The notes: a model not told the origin generated them from the sequence alone. A stretch of DNA of 64,000 nucleotides from Paraburkholderia sp. CNPSo 3274 (GCF_024206475.1 NZ_JAMBPR010000035.1:26258-90257); one strand, 5' to 3'. Positions 1-8,870 are shown, counted from the stretch's first letter. Numbers and translations: made by a program.

Positions 1-122
1 ACAAGAACGAGCCGCGCCTGAAGCAGAAGGTCGACGACGCCATCGCGGCCGCAAAAAAGGACGGCTCGATGAACGCCATCTCGCTCAAGTGGCTGCGCGC
101 CCCGCTGCCGGCCAGTCTCTGA
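1..122 (+). CDS. C-terminal end of a polar amino acid ABC transporter substrate-binding protein (partial)
   Basis: Only the last 39 codons are in the window, read in the frame that starts at base 3 and stopping with TGA at 120-122. The tail is lysine- and alanine-rich (KNEPRLKQKVDDAI, then MNAISLKWL), which is typical of the C-terminal helix of periplasmic binding proteins of the glutamate/aspartate (GltI) type. The next three genes are two permeases and an ATPase of the same transporter class in the same direction, which fixes the assignment better than the short tail does. It is cut by the window edge, so nothing can be said about its signal peptide or ligand pocket. Confidence 0.7.
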   Translation, partial: KNEPRLKQKVDDAIAAAKKDGSMNAISLKWLRAPLPASL

Positions 123-165
123 TGCGCTCCGGCCCCCGCTTACCTGAACGATAGACGGCGCAGCG

Positions 166-924
166 ATGACTTACACATTCGACTTTAGTGACTTCGGTCT
201 TTACGCGGGCATGCTCGCGCGCGGCGTGGAAGTGACGCTAGGCCTGACGGCGGTCTCGACCGTGCTGGGCGGCATGCTCGGCATTGCTGGCGCGAGCCTT
301 GCCGTCGCGGGCCCGAGGTGGGTGCGCGCGCTGGTTGCGTCCTACGTCGAGCTGATCCGCAACACGCCTTTTCTCGTGCAGCTCTTCTTCGTGTTTTTCG
401 GGCTGCCGGGCCTCGGCGTGCAGATCAACGAGATGCAGGCGGCGGTATTGGCAATGACCGTCAATCTGGGTGCCTACTCGACCGAGATCGTGCGCGCCGG
501 CATCGATTCGATCCCTCGCGGCCAGCGCCAGGCGGCAATGGCACTCGGCTTGCAGGGGCGGCAGGTTTTCCGCCATGTCGTGCTGCCCCAGGCGCTCGCC
601 AACGTCTTCCCGGCGCTGCTGGGCCAGGTGCTGATCGTGATGCTCGGCTCGGCCGTAGTCTCGCAGATTTCCGTGCCCGACCTGACCTATGCAGCCAACT
701 TCATCCAGTCGCGCAACTTCCGCTCGTTCGAGAGCTACGTGATCGTCACTGTGATCTATCTGCTGCTGTCGATCGTGCTGCGGCTGCTCATCAACCGGCT
801 TGGCAAGGGTCTCTTCGCCGGACGCACCGCACGCGGCGCTGGTGCCTCACGCACCTCTCTGCGCTCGCGGTTTTCCGGTCACGCCCGCATGGCTGCATCC
901 CGCCTTTCGAAGGAGCGTTCGTAA
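166..924 (+). CDS. Amino acid ABC transporter permease (GltJ/HisM type)
   Basis: This 252-residue inner-membrane protein belongs to the polar amino acid uptake permeases. It shows the hydrophobic N-terminal segment with the typical VEVTLGLTAVSTVLGG pattern, the conserved ELIRNTPFLVQLFFVFFGLP stretch near residues 62-81, and the EAA cytoplasmic loop around residues 116-136 (GQRQAAMALGL then HVVLPQAL) that docks on the ATPase. It lies between the binding-protein gene and a second permease; its TAA stop overlaps the next ATG by one base, so the two are translationally coupled. The last 30 or so residues, rich in Arg and Ser, extend beyond the usual family length. With the adjacent GltL-like ATPase the likely substrate is glutamate or aspartate, although other polar amino acids cannot be excluded. 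Confidence 0.9.
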   Translation: MTYTFDFSDFGLYAGMLARGVEVTLGLTAVSTVLGGMLGIAGASLAVAGPRWVRALVASYVELIRNTPFLVQLFFVFFGLPGLGVQINEMQAAVLAMTVNLGAYSTEIVRAGIDSIPRGQRQAAMALGLQGRQVFRHVVLPQALANVFPALLGQVLIVMLGSAVVSQISVPDLTYAANFIQSRNFRSFESYVIVTVIYLLLSIVLRLLINRLGKGLFAGRTARGAGASRTSLRSRFSGHARMAASRLSKERS

Positions 925-1580
925 TGGTCGAGTTCACTCTCTGGGATATCGCGCGCAACCTGCTGCTCGCCGCGCGCTGGACCGTTTTGCTCTCGCTTTG
1001 CGCATTCGTTGGAGGCGGCATCGCGGGCCTCGTGCTGCTGGCGATGCGAGTTTCGCCAGTGGCCTGGCTGCGTCGCATCGCTGTGCTGTACGTCGAGCTG
1101 TTTCAAGGCACGCCACTGCTGATGCAACTCTTTCTCGCGTTCTTCGGGCTGCCCCTCGTGGGAATCGAAGTTTCGCCGTGGCTGGCCGCAACGGTGACGC
1201 TTATCCTCTACACGAGTGCCTACCTGGCTGACATCTGGCGCGGGTGCGTCGAAGCCGTGCCGCGAGGGCAGTGGAGCGCCGCAGCCAGCCTCGGCATGAC
1301 ATGGCCTCAACAGTTGCGTTACGTCGTCTGGCCCCAGGCATGGAAGATCGCCGTGCCGCCCACGGTCGGCTTTCTCGTGCAGGTGGTGAAGAGTACGGCG
1401 CTCACCTCGATCATCGGCCTGACCGAGCTGACCAAGACCGGAACCATGATCACGAACGCCGTGTTTCGTCCATTCCCGATCTACGCGATGGTCGCACTGC
1501 TGTACTTCGCGATGTGCTTTCCGCTCACGTGGTATGCGCGTGTGCTCGAAGGCCGTTACCAGCGCGGCCGCCACCGCTGA
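924..1580 (+). CDS. Amino acid ABC transporter permease (GltK type)
   Basis: This is the second permease subunit, 218 residues, forming a heterodimer with the preceding one. Family marks are the N-terminal segment MVEFTLWDIARNLLLAARWT, the ELFQGTPLLMQLFLAFFGLP stretch around residues 59-78, and the EAA loop (WSAAASLGMTWPQ, then YVVWPQAWKIAVPP) near residues 120-150. The ATG at 924 shares its A with the TAA stop of the upstream permease (TAATG) and is preceded by an AAGGAG box, so this start is chosen even though the same frame stays open much further upstream. The ATPase gene follows after about 40 bases, completing a binding protein-permease-permease-ATPase operon. Confidence 0.9.
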   Translation: MVEFTLWDIARNLLLAARWTVLLSLCAFVGGGIAGLVLLAMRVSPVAWLRRIAVLYVELFQGTPLLMQLFLAFFGLPLVGIEVSPWLAATVTLILYTSAYLADIWRGCVEAVPRGQWSAAASLGMTWPQQLRYVVWPQAWKIAVPPTVGFLVQVVKSTALTSIIGLTELTKTGTMITNAVFRPFPIYAMVALLYFAMCFPLTWYARVLEGRYQRGRHR

Positions 1581-1619
1581 ACACATGAACTTCAACGCTC
1601 TTCAGACGCAGGTTTCGAC

Positions 1620-2345
1620 ATGATTACCATTAGCAACGTATCGAAGTGGTACGGTCAGTTCCAGGTGCTCACTGACTGCACGACGGAAGTGAAAAAGGGC
1701 GAAGTCGTCGTGGTGTGCGGCCCGTCGGGCTCGGGAAAATCGACGCTCATCAAGACGGTCAATGGCCTCGAACCGTTTCAGAACGGTGAGATCAGGATCA
1801 ACGGCGAGTCGGTTGGCGACAAGAAGACCAATCTGTCGAAGCTGCGCTCGAAAGTGGGAATGGTTTTTCAGCATTTCGAACTATTCCCGCATATGTCGAT
1901 TACCGAAAACCTTACGCTCGCACAGATGAAGGTGCTCGGCAGGCGAAAGGACGAGGCCGCCCAAAAGGCCTTGGGGCTGCTGCATCGCGTGGGCTTGCGC
2001 GCTCATGCGGACAAGTTCCCTGGCCAGCTCTCAGGCGGTCAGCAGCAGCGTGTTGCGATCGCCCGCGCGTTGTCGATGGACCCGATAGCGATGCTATTCG
2101 ACGAGCCAACTTCGGCACTCGATCCGGAGATGATCAACGAGGTGCTGGACGTGATGGTCGAACTCGCTCAGGAAGGCATGACGATGATGTGCGTCACGCA
2201 TGAGATGGGCTTCGCGAAGAAGGTGGCGAATCGCGTGATCTTCATGGACCAGGGGTGTATTGTCGAAGACGATCTCAAGGAGGCGTTCTTTGCACAGCCG
2301 AAGTCCAGCCGCGCGAAGGACTTTCTTTCAAAGATCCTTCACTAG
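1620..2345 (+). CDS. gltL: Glutamate/aspartate-type ABC transporter ATPase
   Basis: This 241-residue cytoplasmic nucleotide-binding subunit has all expected motifs: Walker A GPSGSGKST near residues 38-46, Q-loop in GMVFQHFELFPHM, signature LSGGQQQRVAIARAL, Walker B AMLFDEPTSALDPEM, and the switch histidine in VTHEMGFAKKV. The sequence is very close along its whole length to Escherichia coli GltL as I remember it, including the ending KDFLSKILH. It is the last gene of the uptake operon and is followed 32 bases later by a LysR regulator in the same direction. Substrate assignment is by similarity and gene order only. Confidence 0.93.
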   Translation: MITISNVSKWYGQFQVLTDCTTEVKKGEVVVVCGPSGSGKSTLIKTVNGLEPFQNGEIRINGESVGDKKTNLSKLRSKVGMVFQHFELFPHMSITENLTLAQMKVLGRRKDEAAQKALGLLHRVGLRAHADKFPGQLSGGQQQRVAIARALSMDPIAMLFDEPTSALDPEMINEVLDVMVELAQEGMTMMCVTHEMGFAKKVANRVIFMDQGCIVEDDLKEAFFAQPKSSRAKDFLSKILH

Positions 2346-2377
2346 CACGCTCCCGTCAAACCGGACACGCGGATCCC

Positions 2378-3274
2378 ATGCGACGCCTTCCTCCACTCAA
2401 CGCATTGCAGGTATTTGAGGTGGTTGCCCGCCACCGCAGTTTCACCTGTGCTGCGGAACATCTGTGTCTCACGCAGGGAGCCGTGAGCCGGCAGATCCTC
2501 ACGCTGGAGGACTACTACAAGTTTCCGCTTTTCATAAGAGGAAAGAAGGGGCTTACCCTGACGACCGAAGGAGAGATGCTGCTGCCCGTCGTGAAGGAGG
2601 GTCTCGCGCGCATCGAAGAGATGTCGCTGCGTTTGACGCGGCAGCGCACGGATCTCGCAATGAAGGTGCCGACCTGCATCATGCGCTGGATGTTGCCGAG
2701 AATCATGCGGTTTCAGGGGGAACACCCCGACTTGCTGGTGCAGATCACAGCAACCTGGCAGCATGACGTTGACTTCCAGGTCGAGCCGTTCGATGCTGCG
2801 ATCATCTACGGTTCGTCCCCAGGGGCCGATGTTCACGCGGTGCCGCTCTTCGACGAGCGGATTACACCGGTATGCGCGCCGGAACTGCTGAACAGCAAGC
2901 CGCTCGCACAGTTCGACGATCTCTCGCATTTCACACTGCTGCACCCGACGCGAGACCATCGTGACTGGAGACAGTGGCTTGATCAGGTCGGCGCGACCCA
3001 GGTGGACGCGAACATGGGTCCGAGTTTCGAAACACTCGATCTGGCGACGAACGCGGCCATGCAAGGCTTCGGCATCGCAATCGGCGACCGGACGCTGGTC
3101 GATGACGACCTCGTGGCGAGGCGGCTTGTGATGCCGTTCGACAAGGTGATCGAAACGGGCGCGCGCTATTACTTTGTCTATCCCGATTGCGTGGCGCATC
3201 AGCCAAAGATGAAACTCTTTAGCGAGTGGATGGCACTGAATCGCCAACAGCAACCGGCGATGGCGGCTGTATAG
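2378..3274 (+). CDS. LysR-family transcriptional regulator (GcvA-like)
   Basis: This 298-residue DNA-binding protein starts MRRLPPLNALQVFEVVARHR, followed by the LysR winged helix-turn-helix (FTCAAEHLCLTQGAVSRQI) in the first 60 residues and a periplasmic-binding-protein-like effector domain. The arrangement PPLNALQVFE and the short substitution pattern are those of the GcvA/AmpR subgroup. It follows the amino acid transporter operon at 32 bases on the same strand, so it probably regulates that operon or nearby genes; LysR genes are more often divergent from their targets, so this is uncertain. It ends convergently with the sauR gene, about 20 bases away. Confidence 0.88.
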   Translation: MRRLPPLNALQVFEVVARHRSFTCAAEHLCLTQGAVSRQILTLEDYYKFPLFIRGKKGLTLTTEGEMLLPVVKEGLARIEEMSLRLTRQRTDLAMKVPTCIMRWMLPRIMRFQGEHPDLLVQITATWQHDVDFQVEPFDAAIIYGSSPGADVHAVPLFDERITPVCAPELLNSKPLAQFDDLSHFTLLHPTRDHRDWRQWLDQVGATQVDANMGPSFETLDLATNAAMQGFGIAIGDRTLVDDDLVARRLVMPFDKVIETGARYYFVYPDCVAHQPKMKLFSEWMALNRQQQPAMAAV

Positions 3275-3295
3275 GAAGACCGCAGGCGAGCGCGC

Positions 3296-4060
3296 TTACT
3301 CGCGGAACGTCTTCGCGGTTTCCGTTGCGGCACGCCTTAGGTCTGGCACGAAGGCGAGCAGGTCGTCGAGTGCGACGCGTCCGACCGGCGCCTGGACGGC
3401 GATTGCCGCGCACGCACGGTTGCGGTCCAGCATTACGGGAACGGCGATCGCGATCAAGCCCTGTAAATGCTCCTGATTATTGATCGCGAGCTGCCGGCGA
3501 CGTGTCACCGCCAGCTCCTTGCGCAACGCTTCGCGGTCGGTGATCGTTTGCTCCGAATGCGCGCGCAGCGGCAGCGTGTCGATCATGCGGTCGCGCCGTT
3601 CCTTGGGCAGAAAGCTCAGGAGCAGCTTGCCGCTTGCCGAGCAGTGCAGCGGCACGTGCGAGCCCGGCTGCAGATGCATGCGCAGCGGCCATTCGGTCTC
3701 CACGCGGTCGACATAGACCACGTCGTTGCCGGCGAGCATGGTGAGATTGCAGGTCTCGCCAATCTTTTCGACGAGCTGTTCGAGCAGCAGATGCCGCGCC
3801 GCCGCCGGCCCCGCATGCATCAGCACGTTCACCGCCATCATTCTCACGCGTGCCGAACACTCGTACAGCTTGTCGTTGGCGCCGCGTGTGACGAGCCACG
3901 CGTCGGTGAGCTGGGTCAGAATGCGGTGCACCGTCTGCTTGGGCAAACCGAGCGCCTCCACCAGATCCATCATCGCCAAAGGATGGCCCGCCTGGGCTAG
4001 CGTTTCCAGCACACGGAACGCGCGGACTGCCGCCGCATTCGATTGGTTCGATGTGGACAC
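3296..4060 (-). CDS. sauR: IclR-family regulator of sulfoacetate genes, SauR-like
   Basis: This is a 254-residue repressor/activator of the IclR family. The N-terminal winged helix (AVRAFRVLETLAQ, then LVEALGLPKQTVHRILTQL) is followed by the ligand-binding domain with the family pattern GETCNLTMLAGNDVVYVDRV and HVPLHCSASGKLLLSF. The chosen start is a GTG at 4060-4058 because an AGGAGA box stands six bases before it; an in-frame ATG at 4084 would add eight residues. It is divergent from sauS, and the 217-base gap holds a perfect 14-bp inverted repeat that could be its operator. Cupriavidus necator has a regulator of this kind beside sauSTU, so the functional name is by context. Confidence 0.82.
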   Translation of the reverse strand: MSTSNQSNAAAVRAFRVLETLAQAGHPLAMMDLVEALGLPKQTVHRILTQLTDAWLVTRGANDKLYECSARVRMMAVNVLMHAGPAAARHLLLEQLVEKIGETCNLTMLAGNDVVYVDRVETEWPLRMHLQPGSHVPLHCSASGKLLLSFLPKERRDRMIDTLPLRAHSEQTITDREALRKELAVTRRRQLAINNQEHLQGLIAIAVPVMLDRNRACAAIAVQAPVGRVALDDLLAFVPDLRRAATETAKTFRE

Positions 4061-4128
4061 GCTTGTCTCCTGCGTCGGGTGCATTGTGCGGTTGACGCTA
4101 GCTTTCCCGTCATTGTGCATCTCCCGGT

Positions 4129-4164
4129 GCGATTTTCGGGACTGGTGAAAGTCCCGAAAATCGC
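4129..4164. promoter_or_regulatory. Perfect 14-bp inverted repeat, candidate SauR operator
   Basis: GCGATTTTCGGGAC at 4129-4142 and its exact reverse complement at 4151-4164 flank an 8-base centre (TGGTGAAA). It lies in the intergenic region between the divergent IclR gene and sauS, about 70 bases upstream of the regulator start and about 115 bases upstream of the sauS start. No T-run follows either arm, so an operator is more likely than a terminator. IclR proteins bind palindromic sites as dimers or tetramers; binding here is inferred. Confidence 0.6.
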
Positions 4165-4277
4165 ATATTCCGCGGCTCCATAGCCGTGTGTCTCCGATTG
4201 TGCGGGAATCGGGACTCGCATTCACGCGCCGATGAATAGATTGGCAGTACAGCCAATTATTTGATCGGAGCGCGCCG

Positions 4278-5723
4278 ATGAATGTGAGAGAGACCGTTGC
4301 CAATGCCGCCGGTGCGGGCAAACCCGAAGCGCCCGCGCCGCAGGTCGCCGCGCTCGTGGCGCGAGCGCGTGCGGCGCAGCAAGCCTTCGAGTTCGCCGGG
4401 CAGGCAACCCTGGATACCGCTGCGGCGGCGGCCGCGTGGGCGATCATGGAGCCCGGCCGAAACCGCGAGCTTGCCGAGCGGGCTGTGCGCGACACAGGGC
4501 TCGGGAACGCCGAAGACAAGTTCCGCAAGAACTACCGCAAGACGCTCGGACTGCTGCGCGACCTGCATGGGAAAAAGACCTGTGGCGTGATTGCGCGAGA
4601 CGAGGCCACGGGCATCGTCGAAATCGCACGCGCGGTCGGGGTGGTCGCGGCGATCACGCCATCCACCAATCCGGCCGCGACGCCGGCCAACAAGATCATC
4701 AACGCGCTCAAATGCGGCAATGCGGTGATCGTCGCGCCCTCGCCGAAGGGTTATGGCGCGTGCGAGGCGCTCATCGGCTTCATCCATACGCAGTTCGCCA
4801 AAGCGGGGCTGGACCCGGCGCTCGTGCAGATGCTGCCCGCGCCCGTGGACAAGACCGCAACCGCCGCGCTGATGCGCGAGGCCGACCTCGTGGTCGCGAC
4901 GGGCTCCCAGGCCAATGTGCGCATGGCCTACGCCAGCGGCACGCCGGCCTTCGGCGTGGGGGCCGGCAACGTGGCCTCGATCGTCACGCGCACGGCGAAC
5001 CTTCGCGATGCGGCGCACAAGATCGCCGCGTCGAAGACCTTCGACTACGCGACGAGTTGCTCGTCGGAGAACAGCGTCGTGATCGACGAGGCGGTCTACG
5101 ACGCGATGCTGCGCGAACTCGCCACCTGTGGTGGCGTGCTGCTCGACGCGCAGCAAAAGGCGCAATTGCAGGCGGCGATGTGGACCGACGGCAAGCTGTC
5201 CTCGCGTTGCACCGCAAAATCTGCGGCACAGATCGCGCGCGCGGCGGGCCTCGACGAAGTGGCGACGCGCGAGAGCGCGTTTCTGATGGTCGAGGAAAGC
5301 GGCTTCGGGGCGAACCATCCGTTTTCGGGCGAAAAGCTCGCGCCTGTGCTCACGGTCTACCGCGCGCGCGATTTCGACGATGCGGCGGATATCGTGCGCA
5401 GCCTTTACGCGTACATGGGCGCGGGTCACTCGGTCGGCCTGCACACGGGTGAACCGAACCAAGCCGTGACGCTGGGTTCGAGGCTGCCGGTGGCGCGCGT
5501 GATCGTCAACCAGGCGCATTGCTTCGCGACGGGCGGCAACTTCGACAACGGCCTGCCGTTCTCGCTCTCGATGGGCTGCGGAACCTGGGGGCGCAACAAC
5601 TTTTCGGACAATCTCGGCTTTCGCCAGTACCTGAACATCACGCGCGTGGCGTACCCGATCGCGGAGCACGTTCCCGAGCTCGACACCTTGCTCGGCGACT
5701 ATTTCCGGAGGTTCGGCCAATGA
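4278..5723 (+). CDS. sauS: Sulfoacetaldehyde dehydrogenase (acylating)
   Basis: This 481-residue cytoplasmic enzyme is of the CoA-acylating aldehyde dehydrogenase group (relatives of EutE/PduP and the AdhE aldehyde domain). In sulfoacetate catabolism it reduces sulfoacetyl-CoA with NADPH to sulfoacetaldehyde and CoA. Visible features are the nucleotide-binding stretch GVVAAITPSTNPAATPANK near residues 121-139, the glycine-rich FGVGAGNV around 225, and the nucleophile Cys261 in TSCSSEN. The ending LDTLLGDYFRRFGQ overlaps the start of the ligase gene by four bases (ATGA). The identification rests on resemblance to SauS of Cupriavidus necator plus the regulator-dehydrogenase-ligase-transporter order. 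Other small acyl-CoA substrates are possible in principle. Confidence 0.85.
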   Translation: MNVRETVANAAGAGKPEAPAPQVAALVARARAAQQAFEFAGQATLDTAAAAAAWAIMEPGRNRELAERAVRDTGLGNAEDKFRKNYRKTLGLLRDLHGKKTCGVIARDEATGIVEIARAVGVVAAITPSTNPAATPANKIINALKCGNAVIVAPSPKGYGACEALIGFIHTQFAKAGLDPALVQMLPAPVDKTATAALMREADLVVATGSQANVRMAYASGTPAFGVGAGNVASIVTRTANLRDAAHKIAASKTFDYATSCSSENSVVIDEAVYDAMLRELATCGGVLLDAQQKAQLQAAMWTDGKLSSRCTAKSAAQIARAAGLDEVATRESAFLMVEESGFGANHPFSGEKLAPVLTVYRARDFDDAADIVRSLYAYMGAGHSVGLHTGEPNQAVTLGSRLPVARVIVNQAHCFATGGNFDNGLPFSLSMGCGTWGRNNFSDNLGFRQYLNITRVAYPIAEHVPELDTLLGDYFRRFGQ

Positions 5724-7384
5724 GCGCGCCCGCCACGATCCGCGCGCTGATCGAAGCACGCGCCGCCCAGTACCCGGACAAGCCCTTCCTCCTGGCGGCG
5801 CCCGACGAAGGTGCCAATGAAGGTGCCAATGAAGGTGCCGAGGAGACTGCCAATTCGGCCACAACAGGCGCGACACTCACCTTCGGCGCGCTGCTCGAGC
5901 GCTGCCAGGCGCTCGAGCATGGTTTTCGCGACGCCGGCCTGAAGCCGGGCGACGTCGTTTCGGTCCTGATGGGCAACGGCATCCAGACTGCCACGCTGCT
6001 GCTCGGCGCGATGTACAGCGGACTGATCGCGCATCCGCTGAACCTGCTTTGCCAGGCGTCCCAGCTTGCCTATGTCGTCGAGCATTCGGATACGCGGATG
6101 ATCTTCGCGAGCGCGCAGACCAGCATCGCGCTTTCGGCGGCGCTCGCCGCGCTGCGCGAGCAGGGCATGTCGCGCAACATCGCGCTCGTGCGTACGGAGC
6201 CGGATGCCGTCGCATTGCCGGTGCTGCCCGCGCTCGAAACGGCGGCCGCCGATGTGGCGAGCGCCGTGCCGGCGTCGTTCCTCACTGGCCTCGAGCCTGC
6301 GCCAGCGGAAGTCACTGGCGGGCCCGACTGTGCGGACATCGCCCTCCTGATGTACACCTCGGGCACGACCGGTGCGCCGAAGGGCGTGCTGCTCAGCCAC
6401 GAAAACCTTTATGCGAACGCGCGCAACATCAGCCTCGAGCACCGGCTCGCCGACGATGACCGCGTGCTGGCATCGCTGCCGCTGTATCACATCAACGGCC
6501 TCGTCGTGACCTTGCTTGCGCCGCTCTGGCACGCGGGCTCGGTCGTGCTGACGCCGCGTTTCTCCGGGCGCACGTTCTGGCGCGACGCCGCCAGCTACGG
6601 CTGCACGTGGATCAACGTGGTGCCGACCATCGTCGCCTATCTCCTCAACGGCGACGCACCGCGCGGGCTCGATCTCTCCGCGCTCAAGTTCTGCCGCAGC
6701 GCGTCTGCTGCGCTGCCCGCCGACCATCATCGCGCATTCGAGGCGCGCTTCGGCATTGGTGTCATCGAGACCATGGGGATGACCGAGACCGCCGCGCCGG
6801 TCTTTAGCAATCCGTACGACGCATCGCAGCGCCGGATTGGCAGCATCGGCCTGCCATCGGGTGGCGAAGCGCGCGTGATCGATCGTGACGGCCACGAATG
6901 CGGGCCGAACGAGTGCGGCGAAATCGTGTTGCGCGGCGCGCAGGTCATGCGCGGCTACTACAAGCGCCGCGAGGACACGGCGAAGGCGTTCACCGCCGAC
7001 GGCTGGCTGCGCACCGGCGACCTCGGCTATCGCGACGACGAGGGCTACTTCTATATCAACGGCCGCTCGAAGGAGCTGATCATCAAGGGTGGCGAAAACA
7101 TCGCGCCGCGCGAGATCGACGAGGCGCTGCTACGCCATCCGGGCGTGCTCGATGCGGCGGCCGTCGGCGTGCCCGATCCCGCCTATGGGCAGGAGATCGT
7201 CGCGTTCGTGGTTCCGCGCGAGGCTCACTGGCAGGGCGCGCCCGACCCGGACGATCTGCGCGAGCACTGTCTGCGCGAGCTGGGCCGCTACAAGACACCG
7301 AGAGAGTTCCGCTTCGTGAGCGAACTGCCGCGCGGCCCTTCGGGCAAGGTCCAACGGCTGAAGCTCGTGACGCCCTCGGGCTGA
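5720..7384 (+). CDS. sauT: Sulfoacetate-CoA ligase (AMP-forming)
   Basis: This 554-residue enzyme is of the acyl-adenylate-forming family; it activates sulfoacetate with ATP and CoA to sulfoacetyl-CoA. Seen are the phosphate loop YTSGTTGAPKG at residues 212-222, the A5-type motif GMTETAAPVF, the hinge region with TGDLGYRDDEGYFYINGR followed by KGGENIAPREID, and the C-terminal catalytic lysine (Lys543) in PSGKVQRLKL. The ATG overlaps the sauS stop (ATGA). Residues 30-41 are an unusual EGAN-EGAN-EGAE repeat encoded by three 12-base copies, placed between the N-terminal helix and the first core strand, where relatives have a short loop. Function is assigned by family and gene neighbourhood. Confidence 0.85.
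   Translation: MSAPATIRALIEARAAQYPDKPFLLAAPDEGANEGANEGAEETANSATTGATLTFGALLERCQALEHGFRDAGLKPGDVVSVLMGNGIQTATLLLGAMYSGLIAHPLNLLCQASQLAYVVEHSDTRMIFASAQTSIALSAALAALREQGMSRNIALVRTEPDAVALPVLPALETAAADVASAVPASFLTGLEPAPAEVTGGPDCADIALLMYTSGTTGAPKGVLLSHENLYANARNISLEHRLADDDRVLASLPLYHINGLVVTLLAPLWHAGSVVLTPRFSGRTFWRDAASYGCTWINVVPTIVAYLLNGDAPRGLDLSALKFCRSASAALPADHHRAFEARFGIGVIETMGMTETAAPVFSNPYDASQRRIGSIGLPSGGEARVIDRDGHECGPNECGEIVLRGAQVMRGYYKRREDTAKAFTADGWLRTGDLGYRDDEGYFYINGRSKELIIKGGENIAPREIDEALLRHPGVLDAAAVGVPDPAYGQEIVAFVVPREAHWQGAPDPDDLREHCLRELGRYKTPREFRFVSELPRGPSGKVQRLKLVTPSG
5807..5842 (+). repeat. 12-bp tandem repeat (3 copies) inside sauT
   Basis: Three head-to-tail copies of GAAGGTGCCAAT are present at 5807-5818, 5819-5830 and 5831-5842; the last ends GAG instead of AAT. 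They are in frame and encode the EGAN repeat at residues 30-41 of the ligase. The unit length is a multiple of three, so slippage here would change protein length without breaking the frame. Confidence 0.9.
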
Positions 7385-7449
7385 CACGCGCCTCGCACCA
7401 ACGCGCATTCGCCCCGGCGACACAAAAGAGAGACTCAGGAGACGATGAC

Positions 7450-8832
7450 ATGAAGCAGCACGCGCAGCGCATCAAGACGCGCCATATCATTCTCGCGGTG
7501 ATGTGCCTGATGTATTTCATCTCGTACATCGACCGCGTGAACATCGCGATCGCGGCACCGCTGATCCGCCACGAAATGGGCCTGAGCGCGGTGCAGCTCG
7601 GCCTGGTATTTTCCGCGTTCGCCTATCCCTATGCCGTCATGCAGATCATCGGCGGCTGGCTTTCGGACAAGTTCGGTCCAAAGCTCGTGCTCACCGTGCT
7701 CTCGTCGATCTGGGGCGCGGCGACGCTCGCCACGGGCTTTGCCGGCAGTGTCGCGATGCTCGTGGGGCTGCGCTTCGCGCTCGGCGTGGGCGAGGGTGGG
7801 GCGTTTCCCACGGCCACCCGCGCTTTCACGTACTGGATGCCGGTGGGCGAACGCGGTTTCGCGCAGGGCATCACGCACAGCTTCGCGCGCCTGGGCGGCG
7901 CCGTCACGCCGCCGCTCGTGCTCGCGGTGGTCGTTGCAGGCGGCTGGCGCGACGCGTTCATCTTGCTCGGCATCGCGAGCCTCATATGGACGGTGCTCTA
8001 TCTCTTCGTATTCACGAACTCGCCGGAACAGAACCGGCGCGTCACGCCCGAAGAGACCGCCGAGATCGGCTATTGCAAGGGCGACTGCGACCGCGCGAAG
8101 CGCGCGGCGACACCGTGGCGCAAGCTCGTGCGGCGCATGTGGCTCGTCACGTTCGTCGACTTCTGCTATGGCTGGCTGTTGTGGGTCTATCTCACCTGGC
8201 TGCCGTCGTATCTGAAGGAGTCGCGCGGCTTCGACCTCAAGCAGCTCGCGCTCTTCACGGCGCTGCCGCTGCTCGCAGGCGTGGTGGGCGACACGCTTGG
8301 CGGCGTGGTTTCGGACAAGCTCTACAAGTGGACGGGCCGGCTACGCTTCGCCCGCTGTGCGGTGCTCGTGACCGGCATGGGCGGCTCGCTCGCTTTCCTG
8401 CTGCCCATGGTGTCCGTCGCGAACCCGATGGTCGCGGTGCTCTTCCTCTCCGCTTCGTTCTTCTTCCTCGAGATCACGAATCCGGTGCTGTGGACGCTGC
8501 CGCTCGATATCGCCGGCAAGTACGCGGGTACGGCGGGCGGCATGATGAACACCGGCTTCGGCATTGCGGGGATGGTGTCGCCGGTCGTGTTCGGCTACCT
8601 GATCCAGCACACCGGCAGCTATAACGTGCCGTTCATGATCTCGGCTGGCTTGCTGGCGCTTGGCATCGTCGCAGCGCTCTTCATCGATACCGCGCGCACG
8701 GTCGAGGCCGACGAGGAACGCGAGCGGCGCATGGGCCCGGAAGAGGCGGGGGCCTTCGCGTTCCTCGACAGCATGCCGACGGTGCGGCTCGAACGGCACA
8801 CGCTGCGGCGCCCGCTGCGCTGGTGGCGCTGA
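7450..8832 (+). CDS. sauU: MFS transporter, probable sulfoacetate importer
   Basis: This 460-residue inner-membrane protein has twelve predicted hydrophobic segments and belongs to the anion:cation symporter branch of the major facilitator family. The start motif HIILAVMCLMYFISYIDRVN and the loop GWLSDKFGPK near residues 74-83 are typical, as is ALGVGEGGAFPTATRA. The ATG at 7450 is preceded by CAGGAG at the right distance; the frame is open far upstream but only as a shadow of sauT. It is the fourth member of the sauR-S-T-U arrangement known from Cupriavidus necator, where it is the presumed sulfoacetate carrier. About 60 cytoplasmic C-terminal residues follow the last membrane segment. Confidence 0.83.
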   Translation: MKQHAQRIKTRHIILAVMCLMYFISYIDRVNIAIAAPLIRHEMGLSAVQLGLVFSAFAYPYAVMQIIGGWLSDKFGPKLVLTVLSSIWGAATLATGFAGSVAMLVGLRFALGVGEGGAFPTATRAFTYWMPVGERGFAQGITHSFARLGGAVTPPLVLAVVVAGGWRDAFILLGIASLIWTVLYLFVFTNSPEQNRRVTPEETAEIGYCKGDCDRAKRAATPWRKLVRRMWLVTFVDFCYGWLLWVYLTWLPSYLKESRGFDLKQLALFTALPLLAGVVGDTLGGVVSDKLYKWTGRLRFARCAVLVTGMGGSLAFLLPMVSVANPMVAVLFLSASFFFLEITNPVLWTLPLDIAGKYAGTAGGMMNTGFGIAGMVSPVVFGYLIQHTGSYNVPFMISAGLLALGIVAALFIDTARTVEADEERERRMGPEEAGAFAFLDSMPTVRLERHTLRRPLRWWR

Positions 8833-8870
8833 GCCGGTGTGGACCGCACAGCGTTGTTCAGGGCATGCAT

